From Hymenobacter sp. GOD-10R (GTDB taxonomy: Bacteria; Bacteroidota; Bacteroidia; Cytophagales; Hymenobacteraceae): 64,000 nt of DNA. The notes beneath the pieces are model-generated. The model saw nothing but the letters and a program-made list of their open reading frames with translations, had not been told where the DNA came from and searched no databases. The stretch spans positions 310,001 through 374,000 of the forward strand of contig NZ_CP141184.1 in the NCBI RefSeq assembly GCF_035609205.1, given 5' to 3'. The position numbers were made by a program, and so were the translations under genes. Each line of letters starts with the position of its first letter. Within the stretch, counting starts at the first letter, position 1. Of the stretch, positions 44,642 through 53,640 are shown piece after piece.

Positions 44642-46621
44642 ATGCAATTCGACCGCAAGGATTACTCCAACGAACAACTTTTAACGCTTTACCGCGCTTT
44701 GCTCAAGCCGCGCCTGATCGAAGAAAAAATGCTGATTTTGCTACGCCAAGGCAAAGTGAGCAAATGGTTTTCCGGGGTGGGGCAGGAAGCTATTGCTGTG
44801 GGGAGCACGTTGGCGCTCAATGCGGATGAATACATTTTGCCGCTGCATCGTAACCTAGGGGTATTCACGGCCCGGGAAGTACCGCTGGCGCGGCTGTTCG
44901 GTCAGTGGCAGGGCAAGCTCGACGGCTTTACCAAGGGGCGCGACCGAAGCTTTCACTTTGGCAGCAACGAGCACCATATTGTCGGCATGATCTCGCACCT
45001 AGGTCCGCAGCTTGCCGTAGCGGATGGTATTGCCCTGGCAGACCTGCTCGACCAGCAGAAGCGGGTGACCTTGGTGTATAGTGGCGACGGAGGTGCCTCC
45101 GAAGGCGATTTTCACGAAGCCCTGAACGTAGCTGCCGTGTGGCAACTGCCCGTTATTTTCTTGGTTGAGAACAACGGCTATGGCCTTTCCACTCCCAGTA
45201 ATGAGCAGTTTCGCTGCCGCTCTTTTATCGACAAAGGTCCCGCTTACGGCATGGAAGCCGTGCAAGTAGACGGCAACAACGTTCTGGAAGTGTATGGTAC
45301 CATTCAACGGCTCGCCCACGACCTGCGCCAAAAGCCACGGCCGGTGCTAGTAGAAGCCATTACGTTTCGGATGCGCGGACACGAGGAGGCGAGTGGCACT
45401 AAGTACGTACCGCAGGATTTACTGACGGAGTGGGCCGCTAAAGACCCCGTGACCAACTACGAACAGTGGCTGGTGGCCGAAGAACTGCTGAGCGAAACTG
45501 GTCGGCACCGCATTCGGGAGCAGATCAAGGTGGAAATTGACGAAGCGCTACAAGCCGCTGACGCCTTGCCCGCTCCCGTCGCCGACGAAGCTACCGAGCT
45601 AGCCGACATGTATCAACCATTTGAAGCGCCCGAACAAGCCCCCGCCACTAATGGGCCTAGCTCCGATAAACGCTACCTAGACGCCATTTCCGACGCCTTG
45701 CGCCAGAGCATGGAGCGCTACCCCGAGCTGGTGCTAATGGGGCAGGATATTGCCGAATACGGCGGTGTATTCAAAGCCACGGAAGGGTTTGTGGCACAGT
45801 TTGGTAAGGCGCGGGTGCGCAACACGCCCTTATGCGAATCGGCTATTCTGGGAGCTAGCCTAGGGCTGAGCATCCGCAAGAAAAAATCGATGGTGGAAAT
45901 GCAGTTCGCCGATTTTGTGACCTGTGGCTTCAATCAGATTGTGAACAATCTGGCGAAGAGTCATTACCGCTGGGGGCAGAACGCCGATGTGGTTGTGCGT
46001 ATGCCCACGGGGGCAGGTACGGCGGCCGGGCCATTCCACTCACAGAGCAACGAAGCGTGGTTTGTGCACACGCCAGGCCTGAAAGTAGTGTACCCCAGTA
46101 GCCCCGAAGATGCGAAAGGTTTGCTCAATGCCGCCATCGCAGATCCAAACCCTGTGCTTTATTTCGAGCACAAGCTGCTGTACCGTTCCGTCACGGGAAC
46201 TGTGCCCGACGAATACTATACCACGCCCATCGGCAAAGCTAGGCTCGTGCGGGAGGGTGACAACTTAAGCATCATTACGTACGGGCTAGGGGTGCACTGG
46301 GCTACCCAACTCGCTGAAGAGCTAGCCCTTGACTGTGATATTCTGGACTTGCGCACCTTGCTGCCCTGGGATGAAGAGGCCGTGCGCCAAACCGTGACGA
46401 AAACCGGCCGCGTGCTTCTGTTGCACGAGGATACACTCACCGGCGGCATTGGCGGCGAAATAGCCGCCTGGATTGCGGAGCACTGCTTTGAGTACCTCGA
46501 TGGACCCGTGCAGCGCGTTGCTTCACTCGATACCGCTGTGCCCTTTGCCCCGACGCTGGAGAAAGCATTTTTGCCTCAACAGCGTCTGCGTGAGCGTATT
46601 GAGAAGTTATTGGCCTATTAG
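44642..46621 (+). CDS. Fused alpha/beta E1 component of a 2-oxoacid dehydrogenase
   Basis: A 659-residue thiamine diphosphate enzyme with both E1 subunits in one chain. The alpha part covers about residues 1-325, with the thiamine motif YSGDGGASEGDFHEAL...VENNGYG. An acidic/Pro linker spans about 320-345. The beta part covers 345-659 (GQDIAEYGGVFKATEGF, LHEDTLTGGIGGEIA). It decarboxylates pyruvate or branched-chain 2-oxoacids and passes the acyl group to a lipoyl E2. Substrate cannot be fixed from sequence; branched-chain acids are plausible because this phylum makes iso-fatty acids. lipA, needed for the lipoyl cofactor, is 3 kb downstream. Confidence 0.92.
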   Translation: MQFDRKDYSNEQLLTLYRALLKPRLIEEKMLILLRQGKVSKWFSGVGQEAIAVGSTLALNADEYILPLHRNLGVFTAREVPLARLFGQWQGKLDGFTKGRDRSFHFGSNEHHIVGMISHLGPQLAVADGIALADLLDQQKRVTLVYSGDGGASEGDFHEALNVAAVWQLPVIFLVENNGYGLSTPSNEQFRCRSFIDKGPAYGMEAVQVDGNNVLEVYGTIQRLAHDLRQKPRPVLVEAITFRMRGHEEASGTKYVPQDLLTEWAAKDPVTNYEQWLVAEELLSETGRHRIREQIKVEIDEALQAADALPAPVADEATELADMYQPFEAPEQAPATNGPSSDKRYLDAISDALRQSMERYPELVLMGQDIAEYGGVFKATEGFVAQFGKARVRNTPLCESAILGASLGLSIRKKKSMVEMQFADFVTCGFNQIVNNLAKSHYRWGQNADVVVRMPTGAGTAAGPFHSQSNEAWFVHTPGLKVVYPSSPEDAKGLLNAAIADPNPVLYFEHKLLYRSVTGTVPDEYYTTPIGKARLVREGDNLSIITYGLGVHWATQLAEELALDCDILDLRTLLPWDEEAVRQTVTKTGRVLLLHEDTLTGGIGGEIAAWIAEHCFEYLDGPVQRVASLDTAVPFAPTLEKAFLPQQRLRERIEKLLAY

Positions 46622-46779
46622 CCGCCCGGTTAAGGCACGGGTTTTGGTACCTAGAGTAGCGTAACTAAGCAGCGGAGTAATTGAGCAAATGGATAACTGT
46701 GTTTACCTAGATATAAACCCTTCTCCAACTACTCAGGCACTTGGCTGCTCCGTCACTCACTTTCTCCTGATATTGGTTT

Positions 46780-47088
46780 ATGATTACCTCTTTCCTGTGT
46801 AAAGCACGGACTGCCGTGTGGTTGTTGGTGCTGAGCTGCTTGTTGACGACGGCTTGCCACTCGCACCGTATTCCGAACCCAACGGGGCCACCGCAGCCGA
46901 AAAAGGTGAAAGCCAGCAAGACCGCCGATGCGACTGAAACTGCTGATGGATCAACGGCTACTGCCCCACCACCTCAGCACAATAGCTACGACAAAAATGG
47001 CCTCCTGAAAAAGCCTAAGTATGAGCGTCGGCGCGTGAAGCGGAAGATAGGACAGCGCAAGTTCCTGGGTATTGTTCTGCCCTTCTAA
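46780..47088 (+). CDS. Small basic lipoprotein
   Basis: A 102-residue lipoprotein. The signal ends LLTTAC, with the acylated cysteine near position 26. A Pro/Thr/Ala-rich linker follows, then NSYDKNGLLKKPKYERRR and a basic C-terminus. The YDKNG element resembles YDRSG in the APG-motif protein C and FDKTG in the next gene, but the APG/DYxGRP motif itself is absent. No named domain. A hairpin follows the stop. Confidence 0.65.
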   Translation: MITSFLCKARTAVWLLVLSCLLTTACHSHRIPNPTGPPQPKKVKASKTADATETADGSTATAPPPQHNSYDKNGLLKKPKYERRRVKRKIGQRKFLGIVLPF

Positions 47089-47089
47089 A

Positions 47090-47133
47090 TAGCCTAGCTA
47101 AGCCTTTCTGTTTTACGTAACAGTGCTAGGCTA
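47090..47133. terminator. CTAG-rich hairpin after the basic lipoprotein gene
   Basis: Nine-base arms TAGCCTAGC/GCTAGGCTA (47090-47098 and 47125-47133) with a nested CTGTT/AACAG pair. It starts immediately after the stop codon and probably terminates transcription. Confidence 0.6.
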
Positions 47134-47223
47134 AAAGGTTTACGTCAACGTACGTAGTAGCCAAGCTTCTCGCAGGCCTTCAAACGCTGCTTCGTGCTTA
47201 TACTTACTTTTACCGTCCATCTC

Positions 47224-47550
47224 ATGCATCGTATCATCGCACTTGCCTTTCTGTTGCTTCTCATCGGTTACGCGCAACCAGCGGCGGCGCAGACAAAGGA
47301 GATAAGTCCGGCGAAGCTACGAGCGGCTAATCGCCGTTCTTTACGCGAAGCACGCCAGTATCCGGCCCCGGCGGCCTACAAGGATTCGCACTTGGCCGTG
47401 AGCCGCGCTGACTTACGACGCGGAGAAGGCGGGCAGACGGGGCAACCCAACGATGGGCGCGACAGTTATAAATTCGATAAGACGGGCACGGCGCGCGTGA
47501 GCGAACCAATTGCGCCCGGGCTGCGTCCTCGCAAGAAGAAAAAGGAATAA
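47224..47550 (+). CDS. Small secreted basic protein with partial APG motif
   Basis: A 108-residue exported protein with a signal peptide ending near AAAQ (residue 23). Toward the end it reads SYKFDKTGTARVSEP-IAPGL-RPRKKKK, so it has FDKTG and IAPGL as in the motif family, but it stops before a DYxGRP half. This makes it a possible truncated or distant member. The ATG at 47224 fits the signal peptide better than GTG at 47194. The bacillithiol-type gene follows 20 bases later. Confidence 0.65.
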   Translation: MHRIIALAFLLLLIGYAQPAAAQTKEISPAKLRAANRRSLREARQYPAPAAYKDSHLAVSRADLRRGEGGQTGQPNDGRDSYKFDKTGTARVSEPIAPGLRPRKKKKE

Positions 47551-47570
47551 ATTACTTAACCACCCAACCC

Positions 47571-47915
47571 ATGGCTCCTTGGCAACCCCTCACGCAGGCT
47601 GAACAACTCACCGATATCGTTCGCGAATCGCACGAGCAGCCTGTCCTCATTTTTAAGCATAGTACCTCCTGCTCGATTAGCGCAGCGGCTAAGAGCAAGC
47701 TAGAGCGTCAGTGGAACGACGCGGGCCTGGAAAATGCTAAAATATACTACTTGGATTTGCTGCGCTACCGGCCCATTTCGACCCAGGTTGCCGAACAGTT
47801 TGGGGTGCGTCACGAGTCTCCGCAGCTGTTGCTTATCCAGGACGGCGAGTGCCGCTACGATGCCTCGCACATGGGTATTCGCCTGAGCGACGTGAAGAGC
47901 AGCATCAACGCATAA
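47571..47915 (+). CDS. ytxJ: Monothiol bacilliredoxin-like protein (YtxJ/BrxC)
   Basis: A 114-residue thioredoxin-fold protein of the YtxJ family, thought to remove bacillithiol from oxidised proteins. The reactive cysteine is Cys34 in FKHSTSCSISAAAK, matching the K-H-S-T-x-C pattern of the family, with no second active-site cysteine. The end has the usual ESPQLLLIQDGECRY...GIRLSDVK segment. Other bacillithiol genes are not in the window. It is convergent with osmC, another thiol-based defence gene. Confidence 0.88.
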   Translation: MAPWQPLTQAEQLTDIVRESHEQPVLIFKHSTSCSISAAAKSKLERQWNDAGLENAKIYYLDLLRYRPISTQVAEQFGVRHESPQLLLIQDGECRYDASHMGIRLSDVKSSINA

Positions 47916-47920
47916 GGCGA

Positions 47921-48057
47921 AAGGCTAGGTGCTAGGTAGAGGACAAGCATTTACCGCATTGATGAAGAGTGCTTTATTGTTAATTACAACGTATTAACAA
48001 TAAAATGGTCACCTTATCGATAAAGTAGAATGCCTCATCAACCTAGCACCTAGCCTT
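47921..48057. repeat. Nested palindromic element between convergent genes
   Basis: Seventeen-base perfect inverted ends (AAGGCTAGGTGCTAGGT at 47921-47937 and its complement at 48041-48057) enclose about 100 AT-rich bases. Inside is a second perfect pair, TTATTGTTAAT and ATTAACAATAA. It fills nearly the whole gap between ytxJ and osmC. It may be a terminator or a small mobile palindrome. Confidence 0.7.
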
Positions 48058-48063
48058 GCTGCT

Positions 48064-48471
48064 TTATAGACTATAATCGAACTGAACCTCCTGCCGAATT
48101 TCTGGGTTCAAACTCAGAGCAACCGGACAGGTGTGTGCTGCGTTTTCGAGGATGGTACGTTGCTTTGGCGACAAGGCGGCGGGCAGTTGAAAGTGCACAT
48201 CGATTTGTCCAATGCGCCTTGGGTCAGCCACCATGTGCTTGGTTACGTTGAAGGTAGTACCAGCTAAGTCGATCTGGCTCCGCTCCGCAACGATGCCCAT
48301 AATGGTCATCATGCATGAGCCGAGCGCTGCACTGACGAGGTCGGTAGGCGAAAAGGCTTCACCCCGGCCATGGTTGTCAACAGGTGCGTCGGTGACGATG
48401 CAAGTGCCAGAGGCTGTGTGTGTAGCTTCAGTACGTAGCTGGCCGGAATAGCGGGCGGTGGCGGTGCTCAT
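48064..48471 (-). CDS. OsmC/Ohr-family peroxiredoxin
   Basis: A 135-residue thiol peroxidase of the OsmC superfamily, which reduces organic hydroperoxides. The two redox cysteines are Cys53 in ALGSCMMTI and Cys115 in HTCPVALSL, at the normal spacing. Length and motif order suit the OsmC/YhfA group. The start at 48471 leaves a 113-base divergent gap to the outer-membrane protein start chosen here, or 23 bases if the longer version of that protein is right. Confidence 0.92.
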   Translation of the reverse strand: MSTATARYSGQLRTEATHTASGTCIVTDAPVDNHGRGEAFSPTDLVSAALGSCMMTIMGIVAERSQIDLAGTTFNVTKHMVADPRRIGQIDVHFQLPAALSPKQRTILENAAHTCPVALSLNPEIRQEVQFDYSL

Positions 48472-48584
48472 AAATTAACAAAGAAGGTAAGACAATGCGT
48501 GTAAATTTACGTACTTTCGATAAGTCAGCTACTCAGCGACCGTTTTCGGCCTCCATTGTTCCATTCCCAGCTTTTTCGTCACCC

Positions 48585-49400
48585 GTGCGTACGTTATCTG
48601 TCTCCGGCTGTTTAGTACTGGCTGTTTTGGCTTTTGCGCCTGCTGCACGCGCGCAAAGTCAGAATGCGAGTCAGACCGTAAGTGCTACTGATGAGCCTTC
48701 TTACCGCAAGGAATTTATCTACGGCATCAACTTCAACACGCGTGGCGGCTTAATTGGGGGCGTATCGGTGCGCTCTACCAAGTTGCTGTCACAAGATTGG
48801 TCGCGGTTTTGGGGAATTGAAGCGGTAGAGGTGAAGCACCCCAAAGAGCAACGCGTCACTAACATTAACACCGGCGGCACCTTCGTGCTTGGCAAGAGCA
48901 ACTATATGTTTGCCATCCGGCCTACGTTTGGTGTGCAGCGGGTAATTTTCCGTAAAGCACCCGAATCGGGCGTACAGGTGAATGCGTTGCTAGGAGCTGG
49001 CCCTTCCGTTGCGCTGCTCATGCCGTACTATATCTCTTACGATTTAACAGATCGACAAGCTAACGGTCAGATAAAGCAAGGGACGCAGCAAAAAATCGTG
49101 AACCAGCAATACGATCCGAACGTCAACACCGAGGCTGGCCGCATTATCGACCGGGCGCCGTTATTTGCGGGTATCAGCGAAACTAAGCCCAACATCGGAG
49201 CCCACTTGCGCGGGGCACTTAGCTTCGAGTATGGTCGCTACCGCGATGCGGTAGCAGGTATTGAAGCGGGCTTTTTAGTGGAGGCTTATACCAAGAAGTT
49301 GACCATCCTGAGCGTGCAATCAGCGAGCAGCACCAAAGCGCTGAACGAGCAATTTTATCCATCCGTGTACCTAACCCTTTACTTAGGTCACCGGAGCTAA
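48585..49400 (+). CDS. Predicted outer-membrane beta-barrel protein
   Basis: A Bacteroidota-type exported barrel protein of about 271 residues. From the GTG at 48585 it reads MRTLSVSGCLVLAVLAFAPAARAQ, a complete signal peptide. A longer version from ATG at 48495 would put 30 polar residues in front of that signal. The mature part alternates hydrophobic and polar residues, has Gly/Tyr-rich turns, and ends in VYLTLYLGHRS like a last barrel strand. Specific function unknown. lipA follows after a terminator. Confidence 0.65.
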   Translation: MRTLSVSGCLVLAVLAFAPAARAQSQNASQTVSATDEPSYRKEFIYGINFNTRGGLIGGVSVRSTKLLSQDWSRFWGIEAVEVKHPKEQRVTNINTGGTFVLGKSNYMFAIRPTFGVQRVIFRKAPESGVQVNALLGAGPSVALLMPYYISYDLTDRQANGQIKQGTQQKIVNQQYDPNVNTEAGRIIDRAPLFAGISETKPNIGAHLRGALSFEYGRYRDAVAGIEAGFLVEAYTKKLTILSVQSASSTKALNEQFYPSVYLTLYLGHRS

Positions 49401-49434
49401 GAGAAGAACCAGCTTATAGTGGCTGACGCTACAG

Positions 49435-49473
49435 AATAGCCGGCGCACTTGCGTATGCAAGGGGCCGGCTATT
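49435..49473 (+). terminator. Terminator before lipA
   Basis: Ten-base arms AATAGCCGGC/GCCGGCTATT with a nested CTTGC/GCAAG pair, followed by a T-rich tract. Confidence 0.82.
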
Positions 49474-49578
49474 TGATTTTGAACTTGTTTACTGGCTAGG
49501 GGTTGTACCTTTAGCTTAGCACGCTAGCCTTATCATAAAGGATAGTTGCTCAGTAGCCACATAACTGTCATTTGACCT

Positions 49579-49586
49579 TACCTTTG
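49579..49586 (+). promoter_or_regulatory. Probable -7 promoter element of lipA
   Basis: TACCTTTG, a full TAnnTTTG match, ends only four bases before the lipA ATG, so the mRNA would be leaderless or nearly so. Confidence 0.5.
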
Positions 49587-49590
49587 CAGC

Positions 49591-50496
49591 ATGGATGAAT
49601 TGTTGCTGACCCTGCCGATAATACAACCCCAGGCCACTGCGCCTGCTAAGCCGCGCAAGCCCGATTGGTTGCGCGTAAAGCTGCCCGTGGGACCTGAGTA
49701 TGCGAAAGTTCGCCGACTGGTGGACGAGCACAAGCTGCACACCATTTGCGAGAGCGGCAACTGCCCCAATATGGGCGAGTGCTGGGGCGCGGGTACGGCT
49801 ACGTTCATGATCTTGGGTAACATTTGCACCCGTTCTTGTTCGTTCTGTGCAGTCGCTACCGGCCGCCCAAATGAATATGACTTAGATGAGCCGCGCCGTG
49901 TGGCCGAAGCCATTCAGCTGATGGGCGTAAAACACGCCGTTCTTACCTCCGTGAACCGCGACGAGCTGAAAGACCGAGGCGCTAGCGTGTGGTACGAAAC
50001 GGTGGTGCAGACCAAGCAACTCTCGCCTACTACCACTATCGAAACGCTCATCCCCGACGTGAAAGCCAACTGGGCCGCCCTCGATACAATGATTGCCGGT
50101 GGCCAAGAGGTAGTATCGCACAACATGGAAACAGTAGGCAGCCTATATCGTCTGGTGCGCCCACAAGCCAAGTATGACCGTTCGCTGGAGCAGATTCGGC
50201 GTACGAAAGAAGCGGGTAAGCGCACCAAGTCGGGCATTATGCTTGGCTTAGGCGAGCAGAAAGAGGAGGTATACAAGGCAATGGACGACTTGGTCGAAAA
50301 CGGCCTCGACATTCTGACCCTAGGTCAGTACCTGCAACCTACTAAGCGTCACATCGAAGTTGCTGAATTCATTCACCCAGACTTGTTCGCGCACTACCGT
50401 GAAGAGGGTCTGCGCCGTGGCCTCAAGTACGTAGAATCAGGCCCGCTGGTGCGCAGCAGCTACCACGCCGAGCGCCACGTAAACGTGCCGATCTAA
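49591..50496 (+). CDS. lipA: Lipoyl synthase
   Basis: Radical SAM enzyme that inserts two sulfurs into octanoyl groups on lipoyl domains. The 301-residue protein has both clusters: the auxiliary 4Fe-4S set Cys53, Cys58, Cys64 ([12 protein letters not shown]) and the radical SAM set Cys79, Cys83, Cys86 (CTRSCSFC). The C-terminal RSSY serine that ligates the auxiliary cluster is present. It serves the E1/E2 dehydrogenases and the glycine cleavage system, whose gcvP and an E1 gene are also in this window. A very long palindrome follows. Confidence 0.97.
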   Translation: MDELLLTLPIIQPQATAPAKPRKPDWLRVKLPVGPEYAKVRRLVDEHKLHTICESGNCPNMGECWGAGTATFMILGNICTRSCSFCAVATGRPNEYDLDEPRRVAEAIQLMGVKHAVLTSVNRDELKDRGASVWYETVVQTKQLSPTTTIETLIPDVKANWAALDTMIAGGQEVVSHNMETVGSLYRLVRPQAKYDRSLEQIRRTKEAGKRTKSGIMLGLGEQKEEVYKAMDDLVENGLDILTLGQYLQPTKRHIEVAEFIHPDLFAHYREEGLRRGLKYVESGPLVRSSYHAERHVNVPI

Positions 50497-50507
50497 TCAA
50501 CTTGATC

Positions 50508-50563
50508 CGAGTTCAAATGAAAAAGGACAAGCTAGCTAGCTTGTCCTTTTTCATTTGAACTCG
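50508..50563. terminator. 56-base perfect palindrome after lipA
   Basis: A perfectly self-complementary 56-base sequence (28-base arms, centre GCTAGC) starting 11 bases after the lipA stop. The A/T tracts in the arms would allow termination in either direction. Confidence 0.85.
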
Positions 50564-50684
50564 GCGTCGTTTTAGTGAGGAAAAGCTAAGGGCAGCTAGT
50601 AAACAGGATAGTACAGGGTAGCTGATGGGGTAAGAGCATGTATGTTCGCCTCTCTGTTATGATACCCCGCAAAGCCTTTACCTC

Positions 50685-53555
50685 ATGCGCCGAAAGCTAG
50701 CTTTTTTAATTACCTGTTTACTACTGCTGTATACCGGCAGTTTGCGTGCCCAATCGGATGCACGCAAGCAAGTTCAATACCTATCGGGTACCGATAATAA
50801 CCATACTGCCACCTGGGATTTCTACTGCACTGGTGGGCGCAAGAGCGGATACTGGACCACCATTCAGGTGCCTGCGTGCTGGGAGCAGCAGGGTTTTGGT
50901 AGCTACAACTATGGTCGCGACTACAAAACCTACGGTAAGAACTTCCGCTTCGCCGATGAGAAAGGCATGTACAAGCGGCAATTTCAGGTGCCGGCTAGCT
51001 GGAAAGACAAGCAAGTGTATCTGGTCTTTGAAGGCTCAATGACGGACACTGAGGTAAAAGTCAACGGCCAACTCGCCGGACCCGTGCACCAAGGCGCTTT
51101 TTACCGGTTTAAGTACGATATCACCAGCAAGCTGCAAGGTGATAAAGCCAATTTGCTGGAAATAACAGTAAGTAAAATGTCAGCTGAAGCCTCGGTCAAC
51201 AATGCCGAACGCCTCGCCGACTACTGGATTTTTGGGGGCATTTTCCGGCCTGTGTACCTAGAGGCCTATCCGAAGCAGTTTATTGCGCACACCGCCGTTG
51301 CCGCCAAGGCCGATGGCACGTTTGCCATGAATGTGTTCCTAAAAGGCACGCAGCAAGCCAGCGAAGTGCAAGCTGATATCCTGGACGCTGCTGGCAAAGT
51401 AGTAGGCACAGCAAAGGCTTCAGCCAATCCGCAAGACACAGTAGTTACGCTACGTACAAAAGTCAACAAGCCATTGCAGTGGACTTCGGAAACGCCGAAC
51501 ATGTACCGGGCCAACGTGACCTTGAAGACGAATGGCAACCTAGCTTTCCAAACGACAGAGAAGTTTGGCTTCCGTACCATCGAGATCCGACACGGCAAAG
51601 GCATCTATGTGAATGGTACACAGGTGAAAATGAAGGGTATCAACCGGCACAGCTGGTGGCCCGAAACCGGCCGTACGCTCAATGACTCCATTCACCTAGG
51701 TGACGTGAAGCTCATGAAGGAGATGAACATGAACGCCGTGCGTCTGTCGCACTACCCGCCCGATGCTAAGTTCTTGGAAATCTGCGATTCGCTCGGCCTG
51801 TACGTGCTTGATGAGCTAGCGGGTTGGCAAAAAGCGTACAGTACTAAAGCTGGTGAGAAGCTGGTGAAGGAGATGGTGGAAAAGGATGTGAACCACCCAA
51901 GCATCATCTTCTGGAGCAACGGCAACGAAGGCGGCACGAACAAAGAGCTAGATGATGATTTTGGAAAGTATGACCTTTCCGCCCGCCCAGTTATCCACGC
52001 GCACCACCGCCCCGGCAACGCCTTCAACGGCATCGATACAAATCACTACGAAGATTACTACAGCACCCAAAAGATCCTCGCTGACTCGCTCATCTACATG
52101 CCTACCGAGTTTCTGCACGCCCAAGACGACGGCGGCGCGGCCGTGGGCCTAGGTGATTTCTGGGAGCTACACTGGAAATCGCAGCGCTCCGGTGGCGGCT
52201 TCATTTGGGCGTTGGTGGATGAAGGCATTGTACGCACCGACCTGAACAACATTATCGACGTGAACGGCGTGAATGCTCCAGACGGTGTGGTTGGTCCGCA
52301 CCGCGAGAAGGAGGGAAGCTTTTACGCTATTCGGGAGATTTTCTCGCCGGTACATATCACCCTCAAGGAACTACCTACTTCCTTTAAAGGCGTGGTTCCG
52401 GTGGAAAACCGCTACCACTTCACGAATCTGAATCAGTGCTACTTCCAATGGGAGCTGGTAAAATACCGTAAGCCAGGCGAGGTATTCGCAGGCTATACGA
52501 CGATGAAGAAAAGCCGAATAGCTAGCCCTAATGTTGCGCCCCTCGCTAGCGGTAAGCTCGATTTGAAGTTGCCCAAGGATTGGAAAACGTACGATGCGCT
52601 GCTGCTCTCTGCGTATGATCCGGCGAAGAACCTAGTATACAAATGGTCGTGGAAAACAGCGGCTAACGACCAGCTACTCGACGGCGTTTTGGCTTTGCAA
52701 GACAAGCAGCCGCAACCGGTAGAGACAACGGACACTGACAGTACTCTCACACTGAAAGCCAGCGACATCACCGTGACGTTCAACAAGCGCAATGGCAAGC
52801 TGACGGGCGTGAAGGGCAATAGCGGTGATAAGCTTTCCTTCGGCAATGGCCCCGTGATGGTAAGCGGCAATGCTACCTTCACCGGCCTCACCCACCGGAA
52901 GGAAAACGACGGCGAGGTAGTGGAAGCTAGCTATACCGGCGACCTGAAGTACGTGCGTTGGAAGATGTACAGCACCGGCTGGCTCGGCCTCAGCTACGAA
53001 TACGCCTTGAGCGGTGATTTCCCGTTTACAGGCGTGAGCTTTACGTACCCCGAGAACTTTGTGCTGAGCGCGAAATGGCTCGGCAAAGGCCCGTACCGCG
53101 TCTGGAAGAACCGCCTACAAGGTGTGACCGATAACGTATGGGAAAATGCCTACAACAACACCCAAACCGGCGCGGCTCCCTGGATCTATCCCGAATTCAA
53201 AGGCTACTTTGCCGACATCACATGGCTGGAAATGAACACCGTAGAAGGCAAGTTCCTGGTAGCCAGCCCTGATAAAGGCTTGTACGTGCGCATGCTCGAT
53301 TTCTATGGCCTATCGGGCGTGAAACCGCATCCGGCTTTGCCCATCGGTAACCTCTCGTTCCTCGATGCTATTCCGCCCATCGGTACTAAGCTGGCGTTGA
53401 ATATCGACTCTAACCCGCAGAAGCTAGGTCCTAACAGTGAGCAAAACCACGTGAGCGGCAGCACCAAGCGCACCCTATACTTCTTCTTTGGCTTGCCCAA
53501 AACGAGTGGCGAAAAGCAGCCTTACACCGTGCCTGCTAAGAACGATCTGTTCTAG
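50685..53555 (+). CDS. Secreted glycoside hydrolase family 2 protein
   Basis: A 956-residue exported enzyme with the GH2 layout. After a signal peptide (about residues 1-22) come a sugar-binding jelly-roll (about 40-195), an immunoglobulin-like domain (about 200-300) and a TIM barrel (about 305-600). The acid/base Glu is about residue 415 in WSNGNEGG and the probable nucleophile Glu about 475 in MPTEF. A C-terminal beta domain resembling the small chain of beta-galactosidases follows (about 690-940). It is likely to be a beta-galactosidase or related exo-enzyme acting on plant or algal sugars; the exact linkage cannot be told. No SusC/SusD pair is adjacent. Confidence 0.88.
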   Translation: MRRKLAFLITCLLLLYTGSLRAQSDARKQVQYLSGTDNNHTATWDFYCTGGRKSGYWTTIQVPACWEQQGFGSYNYGRDYKTYGKNFRFADEKGMYKRQFQVPASWKDKQVYLVFEGSMTDTEVKVNGQLAGPVHQGAFYRFKYDITSKLQGDKANLLEITVSKMSAEASVNNAERLADYWIFGGIFRPVYLEAYPKQFIAHTAVAAKADGTFAMNVFLKGTQQASEVQADILDAAGKVVGTAKASANPQDTVVTLRTKVNKPLQWTSETPNMYRANVTLKTNGNLAFQTTEKFGFRTIEIRHGKGIYVNGTQVKMKGINRHSWWPETGRTLNDSIHLGDVKLMKEMNMNAVRLSHYPPDAKFLEICDSLGLYVLDELAGWQKAYSTKAGEKLVKEMVEKDVNHPSIIFWSNGNEGGTNKELDDDFGKYDLSARPVIHAHHRPGNAFNGIDTNHYEDYYSTQKILADSLIYMPTEFLHAQDDGGAAVGLGDFWELHWKSQRSGGGFIWALVDEGIVRTDLNNIIDVNGVNAPDGVVGPHREKEGSFYAIREIFSPVHITLKELPTSFKGVVPVENRYHFTNLNQCYFQWELVKYRKPGEVFAGYTTMKKSRIASPNVAPLASGKLDLKLPKDWKTYDALLLSAYDPAKNLVYKWSWKTAANDQLLDGVLALQDKQPQPVETTDTDSTLTLKASDITVTFNKRNGKLTGVKGNSGDKLSFGNGPVMVSGNATFTGLTHRKENDGEVVEASYTGDLKYVRWKMYSTGWLGLSYEYALSGDFPFTGVSFTYPENFVLSAKWLGKGPYRVWKNRLQGVTDNVWENAYNNTQTGAAPWIYPEFKGYFADITWLEMNTVEGKFLVASPDKGLYVRMLDFYGLSGVKPHPALPIGNLSFLDAIPPIGTKLALNIDSNPQKLGPNSEQNHVSGSTKRTLYFFFGLPKTSGEKQPYTVPAKNDLF

Positions 53556-53587
53556 AAGCTAGGGCGCGACATAAAGCAGATACAAAC

Positions 53588-53624
53588 AAAAAGCCCTTCT
53601 CCAGCATTGGAGAAGGGCTTTCAT
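53588..53624. terminator. Terminator between convergent genes
   Basis: Stem AAAGCCCTTCTCCA/TGGAGAAGGGCTTT with a GCAT loop, serving the GH2 gene and possibly the convergent DUF4136 gene. Confidence 0.85.
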
Positions 53625-53640
53625 ATTACTAAGCTAGGGC

